The translations under genes and the position numbers were made by a program. A model generated the notes under the pieces. The model was not told where the DNA came from. It did no database searches and saw only the letters and a list, made by a program, of their open reading frames with translations. Of a DNA stretch of 64,000 nucleotides, positions 9,212 to 18,457 are shown piece by piece (position 1 is the first letter of the stretch; every line of letters starts with the position of its first letter). The DNA is from Pseudomaricurvus sp033283175. GTDB taxonomy: Bacteria; Pseudomonadota; Gammaproteobacteria; Pseudomonadales; Cellvibrionaceae. The stretch is taken from the NCBI GenBank assembly GCA_033283175.1, contig JAWMQM010000001.1, positions 1,488,001 to 1,552,000 on the forward strand, written 5' to 3'.

Positions 9212-9610
9212 TCAGGCTGGGTTGTTGTAGTCCGAGGCTTCCCAGTCGGTGGGCAGGGCCTGTGACTGGCGGGTGGTTTTGTTGAAGCCCACGCTTACCA
9301 ATGAGCTTTTGGCAGAGAGCTTGCCGTTGGCGTAGATCTCGGCATCGATGGTGAGGCTCTTGGTGCCGACGCGGGAGCACCAGGTGACCACTTCAATGGT
9401 GTCGCCGTAGAAGCACTCTTTCAGGTAATCGAGGTTGAGGTTGGCCACCACAAACGGCTCGTAATAGCCGCTTTGGCGATGAATCTCGTTGAAGAAATCC
9501 AGCCTGCCCAGTTCCAGGTAGACCACGTAGTTGCTGTTGGAAATATGGCCGAGGGCATCGGTATCGGAGTAGCGGGTTTGAACTTTGGTTCTGACAACAG
9601 GCAGTTTCAT
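9212..9610 (-). CDS. Acyl-CoA thioesterase, 4-hydroxybenzoyl-CoA thioesterase type
   Basis: A single hotdog domain of 132 residues. The motif YSDTDALGHISNSNYVVYLELGR near residue 12 carries the catalytic Asp of the 4HBT/YbgC group, where the consensus is D-x-x-G-H-x-x-N. It should hydrolyse short or aromatic acyl-CoA esters in the cytosol. The start at 9610 (MKLPVV) aligns with the family; upstream in-frame codons add residues that do not belong to the fold. It follows the TauE-type gene at 48 nt but has no obvious functional tie. Confidence 0.8.
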   Translation of the reverse strand: MKLPVVRTKVQTRYSDTDALGHISNSNYVVYLELGRLDFFNEIHRQSGYYEPFVVANLNLDYLKECFYGDTIEVVTWCSRVGTKSLTIDAEIYANGKLSAKSSLVSVGFNKTTRQSQALPTDWEASDYNNPA

Positions 9611-9877
9611 GGTCGGGGGCAGGTATCCGTCAGGGCGACCCGGGGATGGCATTGGAGCGATCTGGCGGGCCGGGCATCACATGTATGGGGCCGCCATTGT
9701 CGCAATTTTTGCCCAAATGTTGAAAGCCGTCGGTGACGACTGTGGACATTACCCGGGGCGGGGCAGTGTTTGGGAGGGCATTGGCGAAAGGTATAAGGGT
9801 GGGGCGGGCGACGGCAGGTTAAACAGAGCGGTTTGCGCCCAGGTGGGTGCAAACCGGCTCGCTGGAGTGTTTGTCTT

Positions 9878-10102
9878 TCAGCAGTGGTATTGAGGTGGCA
9901 GGCTGGCCAGCATACCGCGGCGGGAGTGGATCATCTCCCGGTAGGTCTGTTGCAGGGAGTAGTCGCGGTTGTTATCCCCGACACGCAGCTGTTCCAGCTG
10001 GCGTTCCAGGCGGGTGATTTCACTGATCAGTTGTTCGCGCAGGTAGTGGGTGGACTGGCTGTCGATATTAACCAGGGCTTGTGCTGTGGGGTGTGTGGCC
10101 AT
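9878..10102 (-). CDS. Small conserved-looking hypothetical protein
   Basis: A 74-residue, mostly helical protein with heptad-like Leu/Ile spacing in LISEITRLERQLEQLRV, so a short coiled coil is likely. There is no signal peptide or metal motif except a C-terminal YHC. The ATG at 10102 has a purine-rich GAGGCGGAAG about 8 nt upstream, which supports translation. I do not recognise the family. It precedes the thioesterase gene on the same strand, separated by 267 nt without another reading frame I would trust. Confidence 0.5.
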   Translation of the reverse strand: MATHPTAQALVNIDSQSTHYLREQLISEITRLERQLEQLRVGDNNRDYSLQQTYREMIHSRRGMLASLPPQYHC

Positions 10103-10221
10103 GGTGCTTCCGCCTCCTGATAACCGGGCCGAATCCTAGCCCAGCTATCAGCATAGCGACTTGGGGCTAAATTGCACCCCTACGATAGTCGGTTCTGGCG
10201 CGACAATCCGCTCGCAGCGGA

Positions 10222-11052
<831 letters not shown>

Positions 11053-11238
11053 GTTGGCTTCTCCTCGAACGTAAAAAGCCGCAAGTATAGCGGATTTGCC
11101 TGCAGATACCCCGCGCAGGGGTGTTGAAATGCGGCCAACAGCATCGCCAGTGAGCATTGGAGGACGCCGCTGCCCGGGCAGAAATCGCCGCTTTCGGGCA
11201 TACTGTGGGGGTTTTCACTGCTGAATCAGGTTGTACGG

Positions 11239-11910
11239 ATGGTCGACATCAACTGGGCAGAGATCGATACGGTGTTGCTGGATATGGACGGCACCCTGTT
11301 GGATCTGCACTTCGATAATTACTTCTGGCTTACCCACCTGCCGAAACGCTACGCCGAGACTCACGGTGTGGACGAGGCCGAGGCCATGGAGAAGCTGCAC
11401 GCCCACATCAAGGCCCACGAAGGCACCCTCAAGTGGTACTGCCTGGAGTTCTGGTCCGAGTCCCTGCAGCTGGATGTGCGGGCCTTGAAGGAAGAGGTGA
11501 AGGACAAGATTGCCGTGCGGCCGTTTGTGATGGAGTTTCTGCAGGCGCTGCGGGCCCACAATAAACGGCTGGTGTTGATCACCAACTCCCATCCACAGGG
11601 GCTGGACTTGAAGCTGCAGGTGACCGAAATCGACCGCTGGCTGCATATGGTGATCTCCTCCCACGAATTCCAGCAGCCCAAGGAGGCGCAGGAGTTCTGG
11701 CAGATGCTGCACCAGCGGGAACCGTTTGACCCCGCGCGCACACTCTTTATTGACGACACGGTGCGTATCCTCGATTCCGCCAGACAGTTCGGTATCCGTC
11801 ACCTGTTGTGCCTGCACCAGCCGGACAGCCAGCGTGAGCACCGCGGCATCACCGAGTACCCCGCCATCCACCATTTCGACGAGATTATGCCGTCACTGGA
11901 GCAGAGCTGA
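11239..11910 (+). CDS. yrfG: GMP/IMP nucleotidase, YrfG-type HAD phosphatase
   Basis: A cytosolic HAD-superfamily phosphatase of 223 residues that in Escherichia coli dephosphorylates purine 5'-nucleotides. Motif I is LLDMDGTLLDL (nucleophile Asp near 15), motif II is ITNSH, and motif IV is FIDDTVRIL with the paired Asp. The QLDVRAL and PKEAQEFW segments match YrfG. Its stop overlaps the start of the Hsp15 gene (TGATG at 11908), so the two are translationally coupled, the same order as yrfG-hslR-hslO in enterobacteria. Confidence 0.9.
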   Translation: MVDINWAEIDTVLLDMDGTLLDLHFDNYFWLTHLPKRYAETHGVDEAEAMEKLHAHIKAHEGTLKWYCLEFWSESLQLDVRALKEEVKDKIAVRPFVMEFLQALRAHNKRLVLITNSHPQGLDLKLQVTEIDRWLHMVISSHEFQQPKEAQEFWQMLHQREPFDPARTLFIDDTVRILDSARQFGIRHLLCLHQPDSQREHRGITEYPAIHHFDEIMPSLEQS

Positions 11911-12320
11911 TGGGCGCGCAGGTTGCTGTTGGAATGGAAAAGGTACGTATCGATAAGTGGTTGTGGGCCGCGCGCTTCTTCAAGACCCGCAGCCTGGCCA
12001 AGCAGGCGCTGGAGGGCGGCAAAGTCCACTGTGATGGCCAGCGGGTCAAGGCCAGCAAGGATCTGCAGGTGGGTATGGAGCTGACCATACGCCAGGGGTG
12101 GGACGAGAAGACCGTGCTGGTGGTGGCCCTCTCCGATCAGCGCCGCGGCGCACCGGAGGCGGCGGCGCTCTATAAAGAGACTGAAGCCAGTGTGGCCAAA
12201 CGGGAGGAGGAGGCGGAGCGCCGCAAGGCCCTGCGCGGGCTGGATCTGGGGCCGGTGCAGCGGCCCAACAAGAAGCAGCGCCGCCAGATCCACCGATTCC
12301 GGGAGCAGGGGCACGACTAG
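11910..12320 (+). CDS. hslR: Ribosome-associated heat-shock protein Hsp15
   Basis: Binds free 50S subunits that still carry a nascent chain and helps recycle blocked ribosomes after heat shock. The S4-type RNA-binding domain is clear: VRIDKWLWAARFFKTRSLAKQAL, GGKVHCDGQRVKASKDLQVG. The C-terminal half is charged and helical with a basic end. Length is 136 residues, close to the E. coli protein. The start at 11910 overlaps the preceding stop and has GGAG 7 nt upstream; the ATG at 11934 is a less likely alternative. Confidence 0.92.
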   Translation: MGAQVAVGMEKVRIDKWLWAARFFKTRSLAKQALEGGKVHCDGQRVKASKDLQVGMELTIRQGWDEKTVLVVALSDQRRGAPEAAALYKETEASVAKREEEAERRKALRGLDLGPVQRPNKKQRRQIHRFREQGHD

Positions 12321-12354
12321 CCCGCAACCCCAAAAACCCAGGAGAGGGAGACCT

Positions 12355-12834
12355 GTGCAACGAAGGGTGAAGGCAGTGGGCAGCCTTTGGTTACCGGCGT
12401 GGTCGCTGGTACTGACGCTGGGTGGTATCAGCCCGGCGCTGCAGGCGGAGATTTACCAGTGGCGCGACGCCCAGGGCAAGCTGCACTTCAGTGACAAGAA
12501 ACCCGACCGGGAGAGTGCCGAAGAGATCTCCGGCCAGCTGGCCCCCCTCAATCTGGACGAGAGCGCGGCGGAGCAGTCGCGGCTCGGGCAGGTGTTCCGC
12601 GGCGAAACCCCGGAAGAGCAGCAGTGGCGCCAGCGTAAGGAGAGTGAAGCGCAGGCGGCCGGGCAGGAGCAGGCGCAGCGCTGTGCCGAAATGCGGCACT
12701 ACCTGGAGGCCATCAGCGGTCCGGTCTACTTTGAGCGCGAGGATGGCAGCACCTACGATGTCAGTGTGCAGGAGCAACAGCGCCGGATTCGGGCCGTGGC
12801 GGCGCAGATTGCGGAAGAGTGTGAGCCTGACTGA
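12355..12834 (+). CDS. DUF4124-type periplasmic protein
   Basis: A 159-residue exported protein of unknown role. The start is a GTG at 12355 with the strong ribosome site GGAGAGGGAG about 5 nt upstream. The signal peptide (residues 1-30, hydrophobic WLPAWSLVLTLGGISPALQA) is followed at once by the DUF4124 signature AEIYQWRDAQGKLHFSDKKP. The rest is acidic, Gln-rich and probably helical, with a Cys pair (AQRCAEMRHY and EECEPD) that could form a disulfide. It sits between hslR and hslO, where other gammaproteobacteria usually have no such gene. Confidence 0.75.
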   Translation: MQRRVKAVGSLWLPAWSLVLTLGGISPALQAEIYQWRDAQGKLHFSDKKPDRESAEEISGQLAPLNLDESAAEQSRLGQVFRGETPEEQQWRQRKESEAQAAGQEQAQRCAEMRHYLEAISGPVYFEREDGSTYDVSVQEQQRRIRAVAAQIAEECEPD

Positions 12835-12953
12835 CCCCCGCCAACCGGCTGGCCCAGGGGCCTCTGAGGGCGGATGCCGGCGGCAGGCTACCGGGCGTCG
12901 GCCCGGGCGTGATAAAATCCCGTTTCGATTTACCCCCCAGGGTTTGACTGACT

Positions 12954-13838
12954 ATGCCATCCCGCGACCTGCTACACCGCTTCCTGTTCGATAAAACCGA
13001 TATCCGCGGTGAAATTGTCACCATGTCCGACAGCTACCAGCAGATTCTGGCCAACAACAGCCAGCTGCATCCGGTGGTGCAGGCACTGCTGGGTGAGTTT
13101 GTGGCAGCTGCCAGCCTGCTGGCCAGCTCACTCAAGTTCGACGGCATCATCACCCTGCAGGCCCGGGGCGATGGCCCGCTGCCGCTGATCATGGCGGAGT
13201 GCACCCATCAGCAGACCCTGCGCGCCATAGCCCAGCCAGAAGCCGACGCCGATTTTGACGCCCTTGAGGGGGAGGATCTGCAGAAACTGGTGGGAAAGGG
13301 AATGTTGGCTATTATTATCGAGCCGGAAAAAGGGGAGCGTTATCAGGGGATTGTGCCCCTGGACAGCAGCAGCCTGGCCGGTTGCCTGCAGCACTATTTC
13401 GATCTCTCGGAACAGCTGCCAACCCGTTTCTGGCTCTCCAGCGACGCCCGTACGGCCACCGGCCTGATGCTGCAGGCGCTGCCGCAGCAGGTGGCCAGTG
13501 CTGAGGAAAACGCCGAGCAGTGGAATACCTCGGTATTGCTGGCGGATACGGTAAAGGAGGAGGAGCTGCTGCAGCTGGATCACCAGGAGCTGATCCACCG
13601 CCTCTTCCACGAGGAGCGGGTGCGCCTGTTCGACCCCGTGCCGCTGGAGTTCAGCTGCAGCTGCTCCCGCTCCAGGTCCGCCAACGCCTTGATTTCCCTG
13701 GGCCGGGAGGATGTGGAGGCACTGATTGCCGAGCAGGACCTGATCACCATTGACTGCAAGTTCTGCAACCAGAGTTACGTCTTCGGCGCCCCGGACCTGG
13801 ACGAGATTTTCGGCGACCGGACACCGCCCCTGCATTGA
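12954..13838 (+). CDS. hslO: Redox-regulated holdase chaperone Hsp33
   Basis: A cytosolic chaperone switched on by oxidation plus unfolding. The N-terminus (RDLLHRFLFDKTDIRGEIV) is the conserved Hsp33 opening. The four zinc cysteines are present as C-S-C (FSCSCSRS) and C-K-F-C (TIDCKFCNQSY) about 30 residues apart near the C-terminus, so the redox switch should be intact. The 294-residue length is normal. It follows the hslR group on the same strand with a 119-nt gap, and probably also has its own promoter. Confidence 0.95.
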   Translation: MPSRDLLHRFLFDKTDIRGEIVTMSDSYQQILANNSQLHPVVQALLGEFVAAASLLASSLKFDGIITLQARGDGPLPLIMAECTHQQTLRAIAQPEADADFDALEGEDLQKLVGKGMLAIIIEPEKGERYQGIVPLDSSSLAGCLQHYFDLSEQLPTRFWLSSDARTATGLMLQALPQQVASAEENAEQWNTSVLLADTVKEEELLQLDHQELIHRLFHEERVRLFDPVPLEFSCSCSRSRSANALISLGREDVEALIAEQDLITIDCKFCNQSYVFGAPDLDEIFGDRTPPLH

Positions 13839-14018
13839 TTAAAAAAACGGCATATCGGAGGTGCCTTGCCGAAAATTTTCTGACATAATGGCGCCCCCAA
13901 AATTTCCCGATTTCCTGTCGGCGGTGTATCGGCAGGTAAAAAAACAAAAATATCGAGTTTTTCGCCAGACTGATGAAACCCTGTAACCAAGGTTGTGTGC
14001 TGGTGGGAATTAAAGTTA

Positions 14019-15611
14019 ATGGCCACAAAAGCTGACAGGACTACATACCAAATGACACAGATTGATGATACGGCCCCAACAGTGTACACCGACCTCACCT
14101 CAGCCCAGCTGGTTGAGCAGGCGATCCAGCGCGGTGAAGGCTATCTGGCCCACACCGGTGCACTGGTGTGTGAGACTGGTAAGCGCACTGGCCGCTCTCC
14201 GGCAGACCGCTTCATCGTGGAAGAGCCTTCCACTGCCGAAAGCATCGACTGGGGTTCTGTAAACCGTCCTTTCCCTGCCGACAAATTCGATACCCTGTGG
14301 AGCCGTGTGGAAGAGCACGTTTCCCAGGTAGATACTTTTGTATCCCACCTGCACGTGGCCGCCGATGCCGACCACTACCTGCCGGTTAAAGTGACTACCG
14401 AAACCGCGTGGCACAACCTGTTCGGTCGCAACATGTTCATCCGCACCGACAACTACAACCCCAAGTCCAAGGAAGAGTGGAACATCCTGCACGCCGCCAA
14501 CTTCGTGTGTGAGCCAGAGCGTGATGGCACCAACTCCGAAGCGGTTGTGATTGTGAACTTTGCCCAGCGCAAGGTGCTGCTGGCCGGTATCAAGTACGCC
14601 GGTGAGATGAAGAAGTCCATGTTCTCCGTGCAGAACTTCCTGCTGCCCGAGAAAGACATCATGCCGATGCACTGCTCTGCCAACGTTGGCAAAGACGGTG
14701 ACACCTGCCTCTTCTTCGGTCTGTCCGGTACCGGTAAGACCACCCTGTCCGCTGACCCTGAGCGTTTCCTGATCGGTGACGATGAGCACGGCTGGACCAA
14801 GGGCGCTGTATTCAATATGGAAGGTGGCTGCTACGCCAAGACCATCGACCTGTCCCAGAAGAACGAGCCAGTAATCTGGGATGCCATCAAGTTCGGCGCC
14901 ATCGTTGAGAACGTTCCTCACAACGACAAGCGCGTACCTGACTACGCCGACACCAGCCTGACCGAAAACGGTCGCTGCTCCTACCCGCTGGAGCACGTTG
15001 AGCTGCGCGTTGAAGAGAACCGTGCCGGTGAGCCGAAGACTGTTATCTTCCTGACCTGTGACGTTTCCGGTGTTCTGCCTCCGGTTGCCATCCTCTCCAA
15101 GGAAGCCGCGGCTTACCACTTCCTGTCCGGTTACACCGCGCGTGTGGGTTCTACCGAGATGGGCGCTGCCGCTGGTATCCAGCCTGCGTTCTCCACCTGC
15201 TTCGGTGCGCCTTTCATGCCGCGCCCTGCCCGTGAGTACGCCGAGCTGCTGATGAAGCGCGTAGAAGATTCCGGTGCCAAAGTGTACCTGGTGAACACCG
15301 GCTGGACCGGTGGTGCCGGTGGCCCTGGCGGTGCCGGTTCACGCTTCCCGATCCCTGTGACCCGCGCTGTTGTTGCTGCCTGTCAGAGCGGTGCGCTGGA
15401 GAACGTGGCTACCGAGTCCCTCGATACCATGAACCTGCAGGTGCCTGTCGAAGTGCCTGGCGTTGATGCCAAGTACCTCAACCCACGCAAGGCGTGGGCT
15501 GACCAGGCTGCCTACGACGACGCAGCCAGCAAGCTGGCTGGCCTGTTCGCGCAGAACATCAAGAAGTTTGATGTCAGCGCCGACGTAGAAGCTGCCGGCC
15601 CCAGAGGCTGA
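14019..15611 (+). CDS. pckA: Phosphoenolpyruvate carboxykinase (ATP)
   Basis: Converts oxaloacetate and ATP to phosphoenolpyruvate, CO2 and ADP, the first committed step of gluconeogenesis. The kinase-1a loop FFGLSGTGKTTLS (about residues 233-245) and the following DPERFLIGDDEHGW are diagnostic of the ATP-dependent enzyme, as are the N-terminal TGRSPADRFIV and MFIRTDNYNPKSKEEWNI-type segments. The start is either ATG 14019 or ATG 14052 (ACAGGA 11 nt upstream). The 180-nt leader is AT-rich and probably holds the promoter. A bidirectional terminator follows. Confidence 0.95.
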   Translation: MATKADRTTYQMTQIDDTAPTVYTDLTSAQLVEQAIQRGEGYLAHTGALVCETGKRTGRSPADRFIVEEPSTAESIDWGSVNRPFPADKFDTLWSRVEEHVSQVDTFVSHLHVAADADHYLPVKVTTETAWHNLFGRNMFIRTDNYNPKSKEEWNILHAANFVCEPERDGTNSEAVVIVNFAQRKVLLAGIKYAGEMKKSMFSVQNFLLPEKDIMPMHCSANVGKDGDTCLFFGLSGTGKTTLSADPERFLIGDDEHGWTKGAVFNMEGGCYAKTIDLSQKNEPVIWDAIKFGAIVENVPHNDKRVPDYADTSLTENGRCSYPLEHVELRVEENRAGEPKTVIFLTCDVSGVLPPVAILSKEAAAYHFLSGYTARVGSTEMGAAAGIQPAFSTCFGAPFMPRPAREYAELLMKRVEDSGAKVYLVNTGWTGGAGGPGGAGSRFPIPVTRAVVAACQSGALENVATESLDTMNLQVPVEVPGVDAKYLNPRKAWADQAAYDDAASKLAGLFAQNIKKFDVSADVEAAGPRG

Positions 15612-15647
15612 AGAGAGTGAAGGGCTGGCTGAGGCTGGCCCGGAAAT

Positions 15648-15677
15648 AAAAAAACCGCGCTCTGGCGCGGTTTTTTT
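15648..15677. terminator. Bidirectional intrinsic terminator
   Basis: A-tract, CCGCGC, TCTG loop, GCGCGG, then TTTTTTT: a short perfect GC stem flanked by A7 and T7 that would act on both strands. It lies between the convergent pckA and the alpha/beta hydrolase gene that ends at 15700. Confidence 0.9.
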
Positions 15678-15699
15678 ATGCCTGCAGATTGGCAGCTGA

Positions 15700-16389
15700 C
15701 TAGCCAGAGAGGATAGCTGCCAGTGCCTGTGGGCTTTCCAGGGGCACCATATGGCCGGTATCAGGCAGCAGGGTCAGCTGCGCGTCGGGCAGCTCTGACA
15801 CCAGCGCCTGCAGCCACGGCAGGTTTACCAGCGGGTCCTGGTCGCCGACAACGAAGTGCATGGGCAGTGGCAACTGGCGCAGCAGTGGCGCCAGGTCGAG
15901 ACGTTCGGTGGTGGCGCTCAGCTGTTGTATCAGCACCTTCTCACCCAGGCTTGCATCCATATCGCGAATAATCTGCTGCTGCGCGCTGTTGCCGTGGTTG
16001 TTGCTGGCCAGCATTTGCCGCACCTTCACCTGGCTGATGCCGCGGTAGCCGTATTGGGCAAGACTCTGCAGCAGGGATTGGCGCTGTTGGACCTCCGCCT
16101 CCGGCAGTGGGCAGGGGGAGTTGGCGATTACCGTCAGCTCTCCCACTTTTTGGGGGTGGCGGCAGGCCAGCTTGGCGGCCATATAGCCTCCCATGGAGAA
16201 GCCCACTATCCGGTTGGGCCCTTCGGGCAGCTGGCGTGCCAGCTCGGCCACTATGGCTTCCAGGTTGGGGGCGTCGGGTATGGGCAGGTGTACCGGCTCC
16301 AATTGTGGCAACTGCGGCCACAGGTATTGCCACAGCCGCTGGTCGCACATGGTGCCGGGGATAAAGTAGACGCGGGAGCTGTCGGTCAC
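15700..16389 (-). CDS. Alpha/beta hydrolase
   Basis: A 229-residue hydrolase domain with the nucleophile elbow GFSMGG (Ser near 65), an Asp in VVGDQDPLV near 185 and a His in LLPDTGHMVPLE near 210, so the triad looks intact. The short cap and the FIPGTMCDQRLW opening resemble small esterases such as YbfF/BioH relatives, but the substrate cannot be assigned. The start is a GTG at 16389, 10 nt behind the acyltransferase stop, so the two are probably co-transcribed. Confidence 0.8.
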   Translation of the reverse strand: MTDSSRVYFIPGTMCDQRLWQYLWPQLPQLEPVHLPIPDAPNLEAIVAELARQLPEGPNRIVGFSMGGYMAAKLACRHPQKVGELTVIANSPCPLPEAEVQQRQSLLQSLAQYGYRGISQVKVRQMLASNNHGNSAQQQIIRDMDASLGEKVLIQQLSATTERLDLAPLLRQLPLPMHFVVGDQDPLVNLPWLQALVSELPDAQLTLLPDTGHMVPLESPQALAAILSG

Positions 16390-16399
16390 GCGGGGCGCC

Positions 16400-17314
16400 T
16401 CACTGGTAGAGTTTGCCCTTGCCCTCGGGCTGGGTCTTGAAGCGGCGGTGGGTCCACATGTACTGCGTGGGTGCGCGGCGGATGCACTGCTCCAGCGCGC
16501 CGTTGATCAGCGCGGCGTCGGTAGTGTCATCGCCACTGGGGAAGCCCGCCGGTGACGGCAGGAATTCCACCCGGTAGCAGCGGGCCTGGTCGTCGCGATA
16601 GCAGGAGAGTATCAGCACCGGCGACTGGTTAAAGCTGGCCAGCTTCGAGGTGGCGGTAATGGTGGCGGCATTCACCCCGAAGAAGGGGGCGTAAACGGAG
16701 TGGCGGCGACCGTAGTCCTGGTCGGGGGGATACCAGACCAGCTCGCCTTTTTTCAGCAGTCGCAGGGTGCCGCGCATATCGGAGCGGTCGACAATGCCCT
16801 TCATAAAGCGCTGGCGACCCTTGAGGATATAGGCATCCAGTACCGGATTGTTGTTGGGGCGGTAGATGGCGTAGGGGTCGCAGGCGACGGCCGCGGCCGC
16901 CCCGCCCAGGTCCAGGTGGCTGTAATGGGCCCCCAGCAACAGTACTCCGCGCCCTTTGGCGACGGCTTCATCCAGCAGCTCCTTGCCTTCAACGTCAACC
17001 CGGTAGGCCCACTGCGCAACCGGCTTGCGGTAGGCGTTGGTGGCTTCCACCAGCCCCAGCATGTTGTTGAACAGTACTTCCCGCACCTTGCGCTTGTATT
17101 CGGCGCCACTCCACTCGGGGAAGCAGAGGCGCAGGTTGACCTCGACGATGTGGCGACGGCGCGGGATCAGGTAGTAGCTGGCGGCGCCCATGGCGCGGGC
17201 AATAGCGACCTGCAGCGACCAGGGCAGCATGCTCCACAGGTTGAGGAGCCATACGGAGAGCCAGGCCAACCAGTAGCGGGGCGCATGGAGATTTTGGTTT
17301 GCAGGTTTGGCCAT
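16400..17314 (-). CDS. Lipid A late acyltransferase (LpxL/LpxM family)
   Basis: Adds a secondary acyl chain to Kdo-lipid A (or a related precursor) at the inner membrane. The catalytic HX4D motif is visible as H130 and D135 in GAHYSHLDLGG. A single N-terminal hydrophobic segment (about residues 14-35) anchors it, and a second conserved block, GELVWYPPDQDYG, follows. 304 residues is the usual length. LpxL and LpxM cannot be told apart from motifs alone. It precedes the hydrolase at 15700 and lies 59 nt past ruvX. Confidence 0.87.
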   Translation of the reverse strand: MAKPANQNLHAPRYWLAWLSVWLLNLWSMLPWSLQVAIARAMGAASYYLIPRRRHIVEVNLRLCFPEWSGAEYKRKVREVLFNNMLGLVEATNAYRKPVAQWAYRVDVEGKELLDEAVAKGRGVLLLGAHYSHLDLGGAAAAVACDPYAIYRPNNNPVLDAYILKGRQRFMKGIVDRSDMRGTLRLLKKGELVWYPPDQDYGRRHSVYAPFFGVNAATITATSKLASFNQSPVLILSCYRDDQARCYRVEFLPSPAGFPSGDDTTDAALINGALEQCIRRAPTQYMWTHRRFKTQPEGKGKLYQ

Positions 17315-17373
17315 AGGCTGGGAAGGATCGTGCGTAAAAGCCGGGATTATAGCAGTGATTGTCTGCTGCGGGT

Positions 17374-17793
17374 TCAGTGCCCCTGCTCTCTCAGCCAGCT
17401 TTCGACCAGCAGGCGGGCGGCAATGGAGTCGATAGGGGCGTTGCGATAGTTGCCCTTGTGGCCCCGCGAGGCAGCTTCCTGTTTGGCCTCAAAGGTACTG
17501 AGGCGTTCATCCACCAATTCCACCTGTACGCCGAAGCGGCCATGGACCCGATTGGCAAATTTGCGCGCTCGCAGGGACAGGTCGCTGTCGCTGTCGTCCA
17601 TATTCAGGGGCAGGCCGACCAGCACCAGGTCTGGCTTGTACTCGCCCAGCAGGTGTCCCAGTTCATCCCAGTCGGGTATGCCGTCGCGGGCTCGCAGGGG
17701 GGGCAATTCGGAGCTGCTGCCGGTCAGGGTCTGACCGCTGGCCACCCCGATATTGCGGGTACCGTAGTCGAATGCCAGCACTGACTTATGCAT
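17374..17793 (-). CDS. ruvX: Holliday-junction resolvase-like protein RuvX/YqgF
   Basis: An RNase H-fold protein implicated in 16S rRNA 5'-end processing and in junction resolution. The 139-residue protein opens with the catalytic AFDYGTRNIGVA and has the second acidic motif LVDERLSTFEA and the third in PIDSIAARLLVES. Start and length match the family. It sits 28 nt behind yqgE and belongs to the gshB-tonB-yqgE-ruvX order known from pseudomonads. Confidence 0.93.
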   Translation of the reverse strand: MHKSVLAFDYGTRNIGVASGQTLTGSSSELPPLRARDGIPDWDELGHLLGEYKPDLVLVGLPLNMDDSDSDLSLRARKFANRVHGRFGVQVELVDERLSTFEAKQEAASRGHKGNYRNAPIDSIAARLLVESWLREQGH

Positions 17794-17821
17794 ACAGGGA
17801 GTTTCCGGGCAGGCCAGCAGC

Positions 17822-18373
17822 TCAGGCGTGGCCTGCGGTACCGGAGATCAGGTTAAGGTCGATGCCCAGCTGGCGGGAGATGGCACTCCAGCGCTGCTCA
17901 ATGGGGGTGTCGAACATGAGGGCGCTGTCGGCCGGCAGCGTCAGCCAGGCGTTATTGGCGATCTCATCTTCCAGCTGACCCGGCGCCCAGCCGGCGTAGC
18001 CCAGCGCAATCAGGAACTGCTGCGGGCCGGTACCATTGGCAATGGCATCAATGATATCGCGGGAAGCGGTGAGGCTGACGTCACCGGATACCTGCAGGCT
18101 GGATTCCCAGTCGTGGTTGCTGGCGGGGTGCAGGATAAAGCCGCGCTCCGGCTGTACCGGGCCACCGCACAGTACCGGGGTATCTGCACGTTGCTCGTCG
18201 CTGCACTCCAGTTGCCGGTAGATCTCATCCATCTCGACACCCAGTGGCTGGTTGATCACCAGCCCCATAGCACCGGATTCATCGTGCTCGCACACATAGG
18301 TGATGGTGTGCGAGAAGATGGAATCGTTGAGGCTCGGCATGGCAATGAGGAAGTGGTTTCTCAAGCTGCTCAT
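17822..18373 (-). CDS. yqgE: UPF0301 protein YqgE/AlgH
   Basis: A conserved cytosolic protein of unsettled biochemical role, called AlgH in pseudomonads for an old link to alginate regulation. The family signatures NHFLIAMPSL near the start, GAMGLVINQPLG, and ALGYAGWAPGQLEDEI near residue 120 are all present. I start at ATG 18373 (MSSLRNHF); the longer frame to 18409 adds 12 unrelated residues. 183 residues is normal. It is followed by ruvX in the same operon. Confidence 0.93.
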   Translation of the reverse strand: MSSLRNHFLIAMPSLNDSIFSHTITYVCEHDESGAMGLVINQPLGVEMDEIYRQLECSDEQRADTPVLCGGPVQPERGFILHPASNHDWESSLQVSGDVSLTASRDIIDAIANGTGPQQFLIALGYAGWAPGQLEDEIANNAWLTLPADSALMFDTPIEQRWSAISRQLGIDLNLISGTAGHA

Positions 18374-18457
18374 GGTGTCTCTGCTGTGGTCGTCAATCTG
18401 TCTGCCCATGACCCTAGTATTGGGGTGGTGGCGGGCGAATACAAGCGGGCTGGCGCG

